Below are positions 14,643 through 22,434 of a stretch of 27,560 bases of DNA, piece by piece. Every line of letters begins with the position of its first letter. Positions within the stretch are counted from its first letter, which is position 1. The DNA lies in contig CAKOYQ010000017.1 of the NCBI GenBank assembly GCA_934130935.1, forward strand, positions 1-27,560, given 5' to 3'. The notes under the pieces were generated by a model. It ran no database searches, was not told the origin of the DNA, and saw only the letters and a list, made by a program, of their open reading frames with translations. The position numbers were made by a program, and so were the translations under genes. The stretch comes from an uncultured Clostridia bacterium (GTDB lineage Bacteria > Bacillota > Clostridia > TANB77 > CAG-508).

Positions 14643-15392
14643 ATGACAAACGGAGAAAGAATAAAGTATTTAAGAGAAAAAAATGGATTTACTCAAAAAG
14701 ATATTGCTACTAAATTGGGAGTAGAACCTGCAGCAATATCAAAATATGAATTGAATATGAGAGAGCCAAATATAGAAGCAATAAAAAAGTTAGCTATACT
14801 TTTTAATGTCTCAATAGATTACCTACTTGGTAGAACTCCAGATGTTTTTGTAGATGAAACAGATATAGCTACACTTGATATATCTGGTATTAAAGATAAA
14901 TACAACTTTGCAAAAAAGAGAATGAATAAAGTTAAAGAATTCTACAAAAATGACACTACACTAAACACTGCGATAAACGAATTATGTTGTGGTGTAGGAA
15001 AAACTACTTTTGGAGAGACTATAACAAATACAAATATTTCTATGCTAGAAATAGCTAATATATTTAATGATTTTGTAAAGAGCAATGATCCTAAGCCACA
15101 AATTATGTTAAAAATTAAAGATTTAAAAAATAGTATTATAATTATTGAAATTGATTCCTTTGATGACGAAGAAATGCCACTTGATGCTACTGATAGAATT
15201 GCTTTATATACAACAAAATTATCACAAAAATATAATGTGCTTGGTTTAGTAATGACAATTGATAAAGATGAAAATTGTAAAATTATTGATGCTATATATC
15301 AAAAAAATAAAGATACTTATTATACTCAATTACATTTGCCTAAAACAGTTTTAACTGCTGGTGAGTATATAGATATAATGAAAAGATTATAG
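14643..15392 (+). CDS. XRE family repressor
   Basis: A 249-aa protein with a canonical Cro/C1 HTH at residues 4-63 (RIKYLREKNGFTQKDIATKLGVEPAAISKYEL, then LAILFNVSIDYLLG). The C-terminal part (about 85-249) is unlike LexA-type peptidase domains and lacks a Ser-Lys pair I can identify. Relief of repression may therefore use a partner or a metalloprotease, as in ImmR/ImmA systems, but no ImmA is present. RBS AAGGAGC. It is first in an operon with Fic and AbiTii genes and sits beside four operator copies. Confidence 0.85.
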   Translation: MTNGERIKYLREKNGFTQKDIATKLGVEPAAISKYELNMREPNIEAIKKLAILFNVSIDYLLGRTPDVFVDETDIATLDISGIKDKYNFAKKRMNKVKEFYKNDTTLNTAINELCCGVGKTTFGETITNTNISMLEIANIFNDFVKSNDPKPQIMLKIKDLKNSIIIIEIDSFDDEEMPLDATDRIALYTTKLSQKYNVLGLVMTIDKDENCKIIDAIYQKNKDTYYTQLHLPKTVLTAGEYIDIMKRL

Positions 15393-15406
15393 AAAAGAGG
15401 AAAACT

Positions 15407-16090
15407 ATGACTATTTTAGAATTTATTTTAAATAATAAAGATTATTTAGAAGATTTAATTACAAGAAGTACTTATCATTCAAATGCTATTGAAGGAAGTA
15501 CACTTACTTATGCTGAAACTTATGCTATTCTTTATAATGACAATAGCTTTAAAATAGAAGGAAAAGAGCCAAGAGAAATATATGAGGCTATCAATCATAA
15601 AAAAGCATTAGAATTAGTTTTTAAAAATTTACAAAATAATGAAGAATTTGATGAAAGACTTATAAAGAAATTAAATGAAATTATAAACAGAGATATTAAA
15701 GATACTGAAGGTTATAGAGCTGTACAGGTATTCATTCAAGGTAGTGAACATATTCCACCTGAACCTGAAAAAGTGCCAAATCTGATGATGTATTATATAT
15801 ACAATTATAATCACGACGAGCAAGATATATTTACTAAAATTGCTAGATATCATATCGAATTTGAAAGGATACATCCTTTTGAAGATGGAAATGGTAGAAC
15901 TGGTAGATTACTTATAAATTATGAATTTTTAAAAAATAATTTGCCACCTGTTGTTATAGCAAAAGAGGATAGGGTAAAGTATTTTGAATTTTTGAGAAAT
16001 AATGATAGTAATGGCTTAGCTGAATGGCTAAAAGATTTATCTACTAGAGAAAAAGAAAGAATGAAAAAATTTGGGTATGAAAAAAATTAA
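15407..16090 (+). CDS. Fic domain AMP-transferase with N-terminal inhibitory motif
   Basis: A 227-aa Fic protein. The active-site motif HPFEDGNGRTGR (156-167) is complete, with the catalytic His, the phosphate-binding NGR and the final Arg. The N-terminal SNAIEG (25-30) matches the (S/T)xxxE(G/N) inhibitory helix, so this is an autoinhibited Fic of the type with the antitoxin helix in the same chain. The flap region is near VFIQGSEHIPP (108-118). Fic enzymes usually attach AMP to target proteins. The gene is 14 bp after the repressor and 24 bp before the AbiTii-like gene, so the three are cotranscribed. Confidence 0.9.
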   Translation: MTILEFILNNKDYLEDLITRSTYHSNAIEGSTLTYAETYAILYNDNSFKIEGKEPREIYEAINHKKALELVFKNLQNNEEFDERLIKKLNEIINRDIKDTEGYRAVQVFIQGSEHIPPEPEKVPNLMMYYIYNYNHDEQDIFTKIARYHIEFERIHPFEDGNGRTGRLLINYEFLKNNLPPVVIAKEDRVKYFEFLRNNDSNGLAEWLKDLSTREKERMKKFGYEKN

Positions 16091-16114
16091 TGTTGTAGCA
16101 AGGAGTAATTATAA

Positions 16115-17101
16115 ATGAAAATAAAAAATATAGAGGAATGTGAAACTTTAGCAGAAGAAATTTTAAAAAATATAGAATTATCAGAGATACCAATGGATAA
16201 TATAATATTAAAAGGATTACGACTTTGTAGATTAATGGGAGATGAACAAGGAATTGATTTTTTTAGCTATGAATCTTCTGGATATCCGATAGATAAGGAA
16301 GGATATCTTACCAATAGAGCATGGGAAATATGCAAAATTGCTGGAAGAATCTATATTGAAACTAATGACAAAAAAGAAAAACAAGAGTTAGCATATACAG
16401 AAACAATTGCTGAAATGCTAGAAACTATAAATATACAAACTGAAAGAATGAAATCAGCAAAAGATCCTCAATCTTATGGGGCAGATTTTACACCATATAT
16501 GATTTCTTGTGCAAAAAATGTAGTTGAAAGAAATGGTATCGTAGCAATAATAAAAAAGTATGAAAAAAGAATAGGTATCGTAAAAGGAAAAATTTATGAT
16601 TATACTTTAAAAATATATAATCAGTTAACATATAGTAATACAGTTGAAGATATATTTACCGAAAAAAGAAAAATAGTAGATGTCAAATTGCTAAATTTAT
16701 GCCCAGAAACTATTAGAAAGTTTTCGTCAATATTTCTTAATATGGATTCTAATAATCCAGAAGATTGGGCTAATGCTGTACATACTTGTAGAAGAATATT
16801 AAAGGAAGTTGCAGACAATTTATATCCACCCAAACCAGAATCAATTTTTATTGAAAAAAAAGAAATAAAATTAGGTGAAGAACAATATGTTAATAGATTA
16901 ATTCAATATATAGAAAGTAAAAGCAAGAGTTCTACATATAATGCTGTTGTTGGGTCAAATTTATCATATATAGGTAATAGAATAGATTCCGTAAATAATG
17001 CAGCTTGTAAGGGAACACACGATAAAATAAATTTAAATGAAGCAAAAAGTTACGTAATTTATACATATTTATTACTTGGAGATATTTTAAATTTAGAATA
17101 G
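16115..17101 (+). CDS. AbiTii-like abortive infection protein
   Basis: A 328-aa protein. The N-terminal 45 residues (CETLAEEILKNIELSEIP, then ILKGLRLCRLMGDEQGIDFFSYESSGYP) match the AbiTii domain of abortive infection proteins. The C-terminal region (about 225-328) is helical, and its pattern (CRRILKEVADNLYPP, then ACKGTHDKINLNEAKSYVIYTYLLLGDIL) recalls HEPN-like or DUF4145-like domains. A canonical Rx4-6H motif is not clear. RBS AAGGAG. It is last in the XRE-Fic operon and next to the right end of element 2, a usual cargo position. A role in phage exclusion is inferred from family only. Confidence 0.6.
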   Translation: MKIKNIEECETLAEEILKNIELSEIPMDNIILKGLRLCRLMGDEQGIDFFSYESSGYPIDKEGYLTNRAWEICKIAGRIYIETNDKKEKQELAYTETIAEMLETINIQTERMKSAKDPQSYGADFTPYMISCAKNVVERNGIVAIIKKYEKRIGIVKGKIYDYTLKIYNQLTYSNTVEDIFTEKRKIVDVKLLNLCPETIRKFSSIFLNMDSNNPEDWANAVHTCRRILKEVADNLYPPKPESIFIEKKEIKLGEEQYVNRLIQYIESKSKSSTYNAVVGSNLSYIGNRIDSVNNAACKGTHDKINLNEAKSYVIYTYLLLGDILNLE

Positions 17102-17125
17102 TTACTGCATTCAAACTACATTCAG
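17101..17125 (+). repeat. Arm-type repeat, right end of element 2
   Basis: GTTACTGCATTCAA then CTACATTCAG, a near copy of 8862-8887. It begins at the last base of the AbiTii-like stop codon and lies about 50 bp inside the right att copy. Confidence 0.65.
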
Positions 17126-17174
17126 AAAATTCTAAAATGCAATAAAATAAGCTAGTTTGGACTGGTAAACTCTC

Positions 17175-17190
17175 GTCGCCTCGACCATAT
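17175..17190 (+). repeat. att core copy 3 (element 2 / element 3 junction)
   Basis: GTCGCCTCGACCATA matches tRNA positions 65-79. With 24200 it shares 19 bp, ending CATATTTA. Confidence 0.9.
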
Positions 17191-17195
17191 TTAAA

Positions 17196-17424
17196 GGTTT
17201 TCTAAAGAATTTCAAAAAATTTTAGAAAATCCAAAATTGAGGAAAGACACATAGCTGTAGTAATACAGAATGTGTCTTTAATTTTGTCAAATTCTATGAA
17301 ATTTTTAAAAATGCCGAAAAAATTTCAAGAATAAATTTCAAAGTTAAATTTTTTATCTAAAATAATTTCCAAAAAATTTCAAGAATAGCAATCTCTTATC
17401 CTGTCTGGATTAGGAGGACTACTT
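17196..17424 (+). other. Left end of element 3: inverted repeat, terminator, arm-type repeats
   Basis: Non-coding. GGTTTTCTA pairs with TAGAAAATCC (17196-17232). AAAGACACAT pairs with ATGTGTCTTT (17243-17279), followed by a T-rich tract, a likely terminator. AAATTTCAAGAAT (17320-17332), AAATTTCAAAGT (17333-17344) and AAATTTCAAGAAT (17374-17386) recur at the right end. Confidence 0.7.
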
Positions 17425-17991
17425 ATGCTAACTTTTATACCCCATAAAATAAATGAAGACTACAATAAAGTAGAATATTTTAGAGTTAATAAAGAACTCT
17501 GTGATAATAAATTATATAAAGACTTAAGCCCTACTGCAATTTTATTATATTCACTTTTATGTGATAGACTTGCTTTAACTTATGCAAATGAAAAAATAAA
17601 TAATATTTCAAAAAAGAATCATTATTATGATGAAGAACAAAATGTATATGTAATATTTACGAGAAAAGATTTAGAGAAAAAATTACATGTAGGCAAGTCT
17701 GCTATAGCTTCAGCATTTAAAGACTTAAATAAAGCTAATTTAATTCAAGAAGAACGCCAAGGAAGAAATAAACCAAATAAAATTTATGTAGGAAAAACAA
17801 TATCGGAATTTAATGAAAAATTTATAAATATGAAGTCTGAAAATCAAACTTCCGGAAATATGAATTTCAAAACTCCGGATGTTCGAAAATCAGACACAAA
17901 TAAAAATAATATATTAAATATAAATAATAATTATACAGGGCGAGATTATTCTAATTTTGATTGGTCTAAATTGTATGCAAATATTGATTAA
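17425..17991 (+). CDS. repA: Short RepA_N-like initiator
   Basis: A 188-aa protein with the RepA winged helix (LYKDLSPTAILLYSLLCDRLALT, about 30-52, then YVIFTRKDLEKKLHVGKSAIASAFKDLNKANLIQEERQGRNKPNKIYVG). The long C-terminal domain of the element 1 protein is missing. Instead, a short Asn-rich linker leads to the final DWSKLYANID, which keeps the LYAN motif. RBS TAGGAGG. No relaxase follows. The tnpV gene starts 16 bp after the stop. The protein may be a DNA binder that needs partners, or a trimmed initiator. Confidence 0.8.
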   Translation: MLTFIPHKINEDYNKVEYFRVNKELCDNKLYKDLSPTAILLYSLLCDRLALTYANEKINNISKKNHYYDEEQNVYVIFTRKDLEKKLHVGKSAIASAFKDLNKANLIQEERQGRNKPNKIYVGKTISEFNEKFINMKSENQTSGNMNFKTPDVRKSDTNKNNILNINNNYTGRDYSNFDWSKLYANID

Positions 17992-18007
17992 AAGGAGAAA
18001 TGTATTT

Positions 18008-18379
18008 ATGGAAAGAATTGAAATAACTTATAGACAAAATAGTGATTATTTAATACCAAATGTATCTTTACCAAAAGAAGATATTAAATATAAAAATAAA
18101 ACTATAGGAAAATATGGAAATTTAAGGCTTGATTATATTAAAACATATAAAAAAGAATTGTATTCAAAATTATTATTAGATAACAAACTAAAAGAACATT
18201 TAATTGATATAAATGAAGAAGCTAAAAGGCAAGTAAAATTAATAACTATGCAAAATGCAAATCAAGAAAATATTACCGAAGAATTAAAACATAAAGATGC
18301 TTTGGACTGGGTATCCGCTATGAATAATGCTCAAGCAAGAGCTGAAGAAATAGTATTAAATGATTTGATTTATGTGTAG
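18008..18379 (+). CDS. tnpV: TnpV family protein
   Basis: A 123-aa protein started at ATG 18008 with RBS AAAGGAG. The longer in-frame reading from 17957 overlaps repA and has no RBS. It opens with ITYRQNSDYLIPNVSL and has the KYGNLRLDYIKTYKKELYSKLLLDNKLKEHL block typical of the transposon-encoded TnpV family, then ENITEELK...LDWVSAMNNAQARAEEIVL. Function is unknown. It is found with RepA and Mob genes in clostridial mobile elements. A close paralogue lies at 26767. Confidence 0.85.
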   Translation: MERIEITYRQNSDYLIPNVSLPKEDIKYKNKTIGKYGNLRLDYIKTYKKELYSKLLLDNKLKEHLIDINEEAKRQVKLITMQNANQENITEELKHKDALDWVSAMNNAQARAEEIVLNDLIYV

Positions 18380-18391
18380 GAGGATTATACG

Positions 18392-18721
18392 ATGGAAGAA
18401 AAATTAAAACCATTTATCGAAGAATATAATGATGATTTTTACGAAAGCATTGAAGATTTAAGACAATATTTGAATAAGAATAATAAAAAGTACAAAGATA
18501 TTAAAGACAAAATTCATAAAATTATGGATAGAAATTTAAATATTCAAAAATTACTTGATGAAGTTATTTCAGAAGATGGATTAACTTCAGGCGAATGTAA
18601 GGATTTATCTCAAATTATTGTTTTATATTATAATTTACAAGATATTTTAGAAAAAGAAATTTATTTTAAGGGCTGTATGGATGCTTATTATTATTTTAAA
18701 AGAATTGGGATTATAAATTAA
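18392..18721 (+). CDS. Small conserved helical protein downstream of tnpV
   Basis: A 109-aa protein that is mostly helical and acidic, opening MEEKLKPFIEEYNDDFYESIEDLRQYL. A conserved C-terminal segment reads KEIYFKGCMDAYYYFKRIGIIN. A paralogue with an altered C-terminus is at 27130 in element 4. It follows tnpV by 12 bp with RBS GTAGGAGG. The family is known only as a TnpV neighbour and no function is assigned. The gene ends 10 bp before a terminator. Confidence 0.75.
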   Translation: MEEKLKPFIEEYNDDFYESIEDLRQYLNKNNKKYKDIKDKIHKIMDRNLNIQKLLDEVISEDGLTSGECKDLSQIIVLYYNLQDILEKEIYFKGCMDAYYYFKRIGIIN

Positions 18722-18728
18722 ACAAAAA

Positions 18729-18764
18729 AAACGGAATGAACTATAAATGCTCATTCCGTTTTTT
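18729..18764. terminator. Bidirectional terminator
   Basis: AAACGGAATGA pairs with TCATTCCGTTT around an 11-nt loop, with A and T runs on either side, between convergent genes. Confidence 0.85.
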
Positions 18765-19214
18765 CTAATCTTTCTTAAATAAATGCTTAATTTTATCAAA
18801 TATTTTTTGTAAGAAATTCTTTTCTGTATATTCAACCATAGAATTTTCTTCTGGTTTTGTTTCTTCACTTACAATTTCATTATTCTTTTTATTTTTAAAA
18901 ATATCATCTGGACTATATTTATCTCTTTTAAGCTTTTCTTCAAATTCATTCTTTTCTTTTATTATATCATTAATCTTAGATCTTTCATTATCGTTTCTCC
19001 AATATGTATAATCTAACCAACATAATAAATCAACTGCTTCCTTACTAATGTTATTTTCATCAAAAATATTTTCTTTTTGTATTTTAGTTATGAAGTTTGG
19101 ATTACGTTTTTCACGTATTTTTAATATAATTTCTTCAGGTATTTTCATGACAGTTATTTTATCCATATAACCTAATACCTCATAAACTTCTTCATAAGTA
19201 TTTGCAGAAATCAT
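18765..19214 (-). CDS. Conserved unknown protein, paralogue of the 9033-9476 product
   Basis: A 149-aa protein. It shares with the element 2 protein the ANxYxEVxExL opening, KIPEEII, the YWRNDNERSKI block, a DIFKNKK motif and the C-terminal EKNFLQKIFDKIKHLFKKD. The C-terminal helix is amphipathic and basic. It follows the HopA1-like gene by 18 bp (RBS AAGGAGAT), so the two form an operon. Function is unknown. Its repeat occurrence beside cargo in two different elements suggests it is an accessory or immunity partner, which is inference. Confidence 0.7.
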   Translation of the reverse strand: MISANTYEEVYEVLGYMDKITVMKIPEEIILKIREKRNPNFITKIQKENIFDENNISKEAVDLLCWLDYTYWRNDNERSKINDIIKEKNEFEEKLKRDKYSPDDIFKNKKNNEIVSEETKPEENSMVEYTEKNFLQKIFDKIKHLFKKD

Positions 19215-19232
19215 AAATATAAATCTCCTTCA

Positions 19233-20978
19233 TTATTCTTTGATTTGAGAATTATCTTCTCTAGATAATAATTCTTGTTCAAAATTATTGCTTCTGATTC
19301 CATCGGCAATTCTTTCATCAGAATATGGTAATTCTGATGGCCTTTCAGTTTCAAATAAAAAAGCTAAATCTGCTCCATATAATTCAGCTGTTGTCATTGA
19401 TGGTCTATCATTTGATTTTGGCTTTGGTATACTTACATTTTCAACAGCTAATGAATCTAATTCTGATGAAATCCTTGAAAGTTCTTCTTTTATTTTATCA
19501 TAATTTTTTACAATATCTTCTATTAAACTAATTTTTCTATTTAAGTCTGGTGCATTCCATAAACCACTTTTATTTTCTTTTTTTAATGTATTTAGCATGT
19601 TTTTTAATAACATAAGGCTTCTTTCATATTCTTGACGTGGCTCTAAAAAATTTGCCAAAAAACTACTTATTCTTTCTTTTATTTTTTTAAGTTCTTCATT
19701 ATCTTTTTCATAAAGAGGTTCGTCATAATCTTTAAATTTTTTATGATCAAATCTTTTTAAAACATCATTGCCTCTTAACCAGTCCACCATAGTATTTTTA
19801 TCATTTCCTGTTAAATTATAATACATTTTTATTGAACCATTAAATTGACTTAATTGATCCATCATTTTTTCATCAATTGTTTTTAATAAAATAACTTTAT
19901 CTTGTATTGTCAATTTTTGATCAGGATTTGAAAAATACTCATTTAGAATTGAAATATAACTTTTATCTTCAAATTCGTTTTCATTCAATGTTGGTTCATT
20001 TTCTTGCACTTTTAATAACTCCATTTCAGATGTAGTATATTGAGTAGGCATTTGAGGATTTACATCTAAAATTTGACAAGTGTCTAGAAAATAGTCATAT
20101 AGTTCTTGAATCGTATTAGGATCTTTTTCTTGCATTCTTGATAAAACTCTTCCAAAATCAGCATAACTAAATTGATATCCAAATTCGTTGAGCATATTAG
20201 ATATTTCTTCGTTCCATCTTCTATTTATTTCACTATCTTTTTGCGATTCGTTAATATCTCCTGTTTCTATATCATCGATTACATCTTCTGTTACGTATTT
20301 TCTGCTATTATTATAATATTCCATTGCTTTTTCGTATCCGTCAATTTCATCCTTAAGTTCAGGATGATTAGCTAAAAACTTCATACATGATGATATAATT
20401 ATTCCAACTCTTGACTCTGCGTAACTCAAACCTCTGTTAGATACATTTTCGTCTGCTAGCCCCATCCAGCCATCAAGTGGGGATGTTAACAAATGTGGTG
20501 TGCCACATTCATCTATAAATTCTGGATGTTTCTCCGCTATTTTTCGTAAAATGTCTATATGTTTTTTATATGCATTTGTTGTTGAGCCTATAACAATTCC
20601 ATCTGATCTAGAATTTCTTTCTTTTGCATATTTTAATTCAAATGGTATGTCACTATTTATACATTCATTAATAAATAATTCAACTAAAGGTGCTGTTGTT
20701 TCTAAAGAAGAATTTATATATATTCTATGTTGCGTTGCAAAATATTTAGAATAATATTCTGCATAATTCCAATGTCCCATATAGTCTGTAGTTATAAAAG
20801 AATCTGGAATATCTTTTATTCCTTTATGTCCATCACCATCCATAGATCTATCTTGAAAATAAGTGACTATTTTTGAATAAAATCCCCTTGCATCATTGGA
20901 TTTTGAAAGCAAATTTAGCAAATTAACAAAACTATTAATATCAAATGGATTCTTAAGATCCTGTATTATTTCTTTCAT
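19233..20978 (-). CDS. HopA1-like domain protein
   Basis: A 581-aa protein. Residues about 84-200 carry the HopA1 pattern: RIYINS (85-90), APLVELFINECINSDIPFELKY (96-117), RSDGIVIG (124-131), then TPHLLTSPLDGWMGLADE and SYAESRVG. HopA1 is known as a type III effector family and as the lyase component of class V lanthipeptide pathways. No secretion signal or lanthipeptide precursor is visible here. Residues 210-430 are helical and unassigned, with a coiled coil at about 430-520. An unusual tail follows (MTTAELYGADLAFLFETER). A promoter TAGACA-17-TAAAAT is at 21036-21008. Confidence 0.6.
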   Translation of the reverse strand: MKEIIQDLKNPFDINSFVNLLNLLSKSNDARGFYSKIVTYFQDRSMDGDGHKGIKDIPDSFITTDYMGHWNYAEYYSKYFATQHRIYINSSLETTAPLVELFINECINSDIPFELKYAKERNSRSDGIVIGSTTNAYKKHIDILRKIAEKHPEFIDECGTPHLLTSPLDGWMGLADENVSNRGLSYAESRVGIIISSCMKFLANHPELKDEIDGYEKAMEYYNNSRKYVTEDVIDDIETGDINESQKDSEINRRWNEEISNMLNEFGYQFSYADFGRVLSRMQEKDPNTIQELYDYFLDTCQILDVNPQMPTQYTTSEMELLKVQENEPTLNENEFEDKSYISILNEYFSNPDQKLTIQDKVILLKTIDEKMMDQLSQFNGSIKMYYNLTGNDKNTMVDWLRGNDVLKRFDHKKFKDYDEPLYEKDNEELKKIKERISSFLANFLEPRQEYERSLMLLKNMLNTLKKENKSGLWNAPDLNRKISLIEDIVKNYDKIKEELSRISSELDSLAVENVSIPKPKSNDRPSMTTAELYGADLAFLFETERPSELPYSDERIADGIRSNNFEQELLSREDNSQIKE

Positions 20979-21099
20979 ATCATATTCTCCTACTTTTTAT
21001 AATAATTATTTTACAACAAATAACTTTTAATGTCTATATTAACTTCAGATTTTTGATATAATTTAATATCAATTATTATGTTATAAACTATCATATTCA

Positions 21100-21642
21100 T
21101 TAAAACACCTCATCTTGTATTATTTCAAAAATTTTATCTCCATTTACAAAATATTGTAAATATTCTTCTATCTTTTGTGTGTCTAATGTATCTGCAATTC
21201 TTCTGTAATTAGATATAATTTCTTTGTATAAATCATATCCCATTTGATTTTTATATCTTGCTAAATCAATTAACAATCTTTCTTTATCATAAATATTTAT
21301 TTTTACACCTTCATACTCAATTTGAGTTTTTCCTAATTCATATAGCTCATCTTTCATACGAATTTGCTGAATTTTATCTGAACTTAGCGTAGTAGCGTTT
21401 CTATTTGTAGCTAAATATATTTTAGTTGGAATTACATCTGTTATATTGTGAAAATAGTATGCTGAATAAGAAGTAAAAACTCCATATGAATATTTCTTCA
21501 TTATAATTTCTAAATAATGAACATTTGGTATGTCAGAGTAAATTCCTTTTTCTATTTTATAAATTTCAAAATTATTAACAGCTCTTTCTATTTGATATGC
21601 ACTTTTATATTTATTTAATAATTCATTATATGTATATACCAT
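21100..21642 (-). CDS. AbiEi-type antitoxin-like regulator, solitary
   Basis: A 180-aa protein. The N-terminal winged helix (YNELLNKYKSAYQIERAVNNFEIYKIEKGIYSD, about 5-37) and the segment YDKERLLIDLARYKNQMGYDLYKEII (117-142) are typical of AbiEi-like type IV antitoxins. These bind DNA and counter a nucleotidyltransferase toxin (AbiEii). No AbiEii-like gene is near it. It has its own promoter with an overlapping inverted repeat at 21675-21702. It may have lost its toxin, or act as a plain regulator. RBS GGAGG. Confidence 0.65.
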   Translation of the reverse strand: MVYTYNELLNKYKSAYQIERAVNNFEIYKIEKGIYSDIPNVHYLEIIMKKYSYGVFTSYSAYYFHNITDVIPTKIYLATNRNATTLSSDKIQQIRMKDELYELGKTQIEYEGVKINIYDKERLLIDLARYKNQMGYDLYKEIISNYRRIADTLDTQKIEEYLQYFVNGDKIFEIIQDEVF

Positions 21643-21660
21643 AAAAATTCCTCCATATAT

Positions 21661-21702
21661 ATTTTAAACTAATTACCACCATTAGTCAATAGGTTTGGTG
21701 GT
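21661..21702 (-). promoter_or_regulatory. Promoter and operator of the AbiEi-like gene
   Basis: On the minus strand TTGACT (21689-21684), 17 bp, TAAAAT (21666-21661). ACCACCA (21675-21681) and TGGTGGT (21696-21702) form an inverted repeat around the -35. AbiEi proteins are known to repress their own promoters through such repeats. Confidence 0.6.
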
Positions 21703-22372
21703 GTTTAGTCTAATTTTTATTTTCAAATTTTTTAGTACTTTTAAAAATTTTCACAAATAAATTTTATCGAAAAATTTTTATACTAGGGTTTGGGATTTTA
21801 TCCCATTGCCGAATTTCGTGTGAACAAATTCAATGCTTGCTAGCTAGGACACAATTTTAATTTTTTCGAAATTTTATTGTACCTCATAAAGTACAAAATT
21901 TGTTCCTTTAAAGAAACTTTTAAATCATTAAAAGTTTCAAAATTATACCCTTTATTACAAAAAATAAAAATTTTTTTAAATCAATGTATACTTCTTTAAT
22001 TTTTTTGTGCTGTTCTATATAGAAATAAATTTTTTAAAATAATTGTCCCGGTTTTTAGTGTTTCAAGTGCTGTTTATTATAGAAATATTAAAAATTTTCA
22101 GACCTTGTTAAGATTTTTAATTTTCATTTTGCCTTTATATATGGAAGACTAAAAAAAAATTTTTTAAAATTAATGTCCACTTTTTACACTTTTTTAGTGC
22201 TGTTATATATAGGAGATAAAAAATTTTTAAAAATACCCATAACCTTTTTAAGATTTTTACGCTGTTATATATAGAAGGATAAAATTTTTAAAATTTTAAT
22301 TTCCAAAAAGACCATTGACTTTACCAAGATATTATGTTAAATTTTGAAACAGGGTGAACCAATCACACTTAA
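21703..22372. other. Long non-coding region with hairpins and a five-copy degenerate repeat
   Basis: About 790 bp without a gene between 21642 and xis. The first part has inverted repeats TGGGA-TTTTA-TCCCA (near 21791-21805), GAATTT..AAATTC (near 21812-21832), TTGTAC/GTACAA (21877-21896) and GAAACTTTT/AAAAGTTTC (21913-21938). The second part holds five copies of a GCTGTT-TATATAG-like unit (see separate entry). A promoter-like TTGACT-17-TAAATT at 22315-22343 precedes xis. Confidence 0.7.
22000..22285 (+). repeat. Five degenerate direct repeats, 60-68 bp period
   Basis: Units begin near 22009, 22069, 22131, 22199 and 22261. The best conserved part is GCTGTTATATATAGAAG followed by ATAAA and a run like TTTTTTAAAATT, with GTCC or CCCA after it in several copies. 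Copy 3 has diverged most (GCCTTTATATATGGAAG). No reading frame runs through them. Confidence 0.65.
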
Positions 22373-22422
22373 TTAACTTAAATATCTTGTAAAGAACAAA
22401 GACAAAAACAAATTTAAGTTAA
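22373..22422 (+). promoter_or_regulatory. Leader hairpin touching the xis ribosome binding site
   Basis: TTAACTTAAAT (22373-22383) and ATTTAAGTTAA (22412-22422) are perfect 11-bp inverted copies. The right arm shares two bases with the AAGGAGG of xis, so folding could limit translation. Confidence 0.5.
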
Positions 22423-22434
22423 GGAGGTGTGAGC

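Larger units (their letters stand above)
8766..17187 (+). mobile_element. Integrative mobilizable element 2 (MobP relaxase, phage-like replication and control)
   Basis: Bounded by att copies at 8755 and 17175. The main operon runs leftward (xis-like, replisome organiser, int, mobC, relaxase with nested gene, three unknowns). The XRE-Fic-AbiTii operon runs rightward to the right end. Unlike elements 1 and 3, int sits in the middle. A 26-bp sequence beginning GTTACTGCATTCAA is repeated at both ends (8862 and 17101), supporting these boundaries. Confidence 0.85.

Noticed and set aside
17957..18007. Upstream extension of the element 3 TnpV
   Set aside because: It overlaps the end of repA, lacks an RBS and has no counterpart in the element 4 paralogue.
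21790..21840. oriT for element 3 from GAATTT-CGTGTGAAC-AAATTC
   Set aside because: The inverted repeat is short and GTGTGAAC does not match the MobV nic core, so I keep it only as a possibility under the hitchhiking finding.
22000..22285. CRISPR array
   Set aside because: The repeats are degenerate, spacers are AT runs related to each other, and no cas genes are present.
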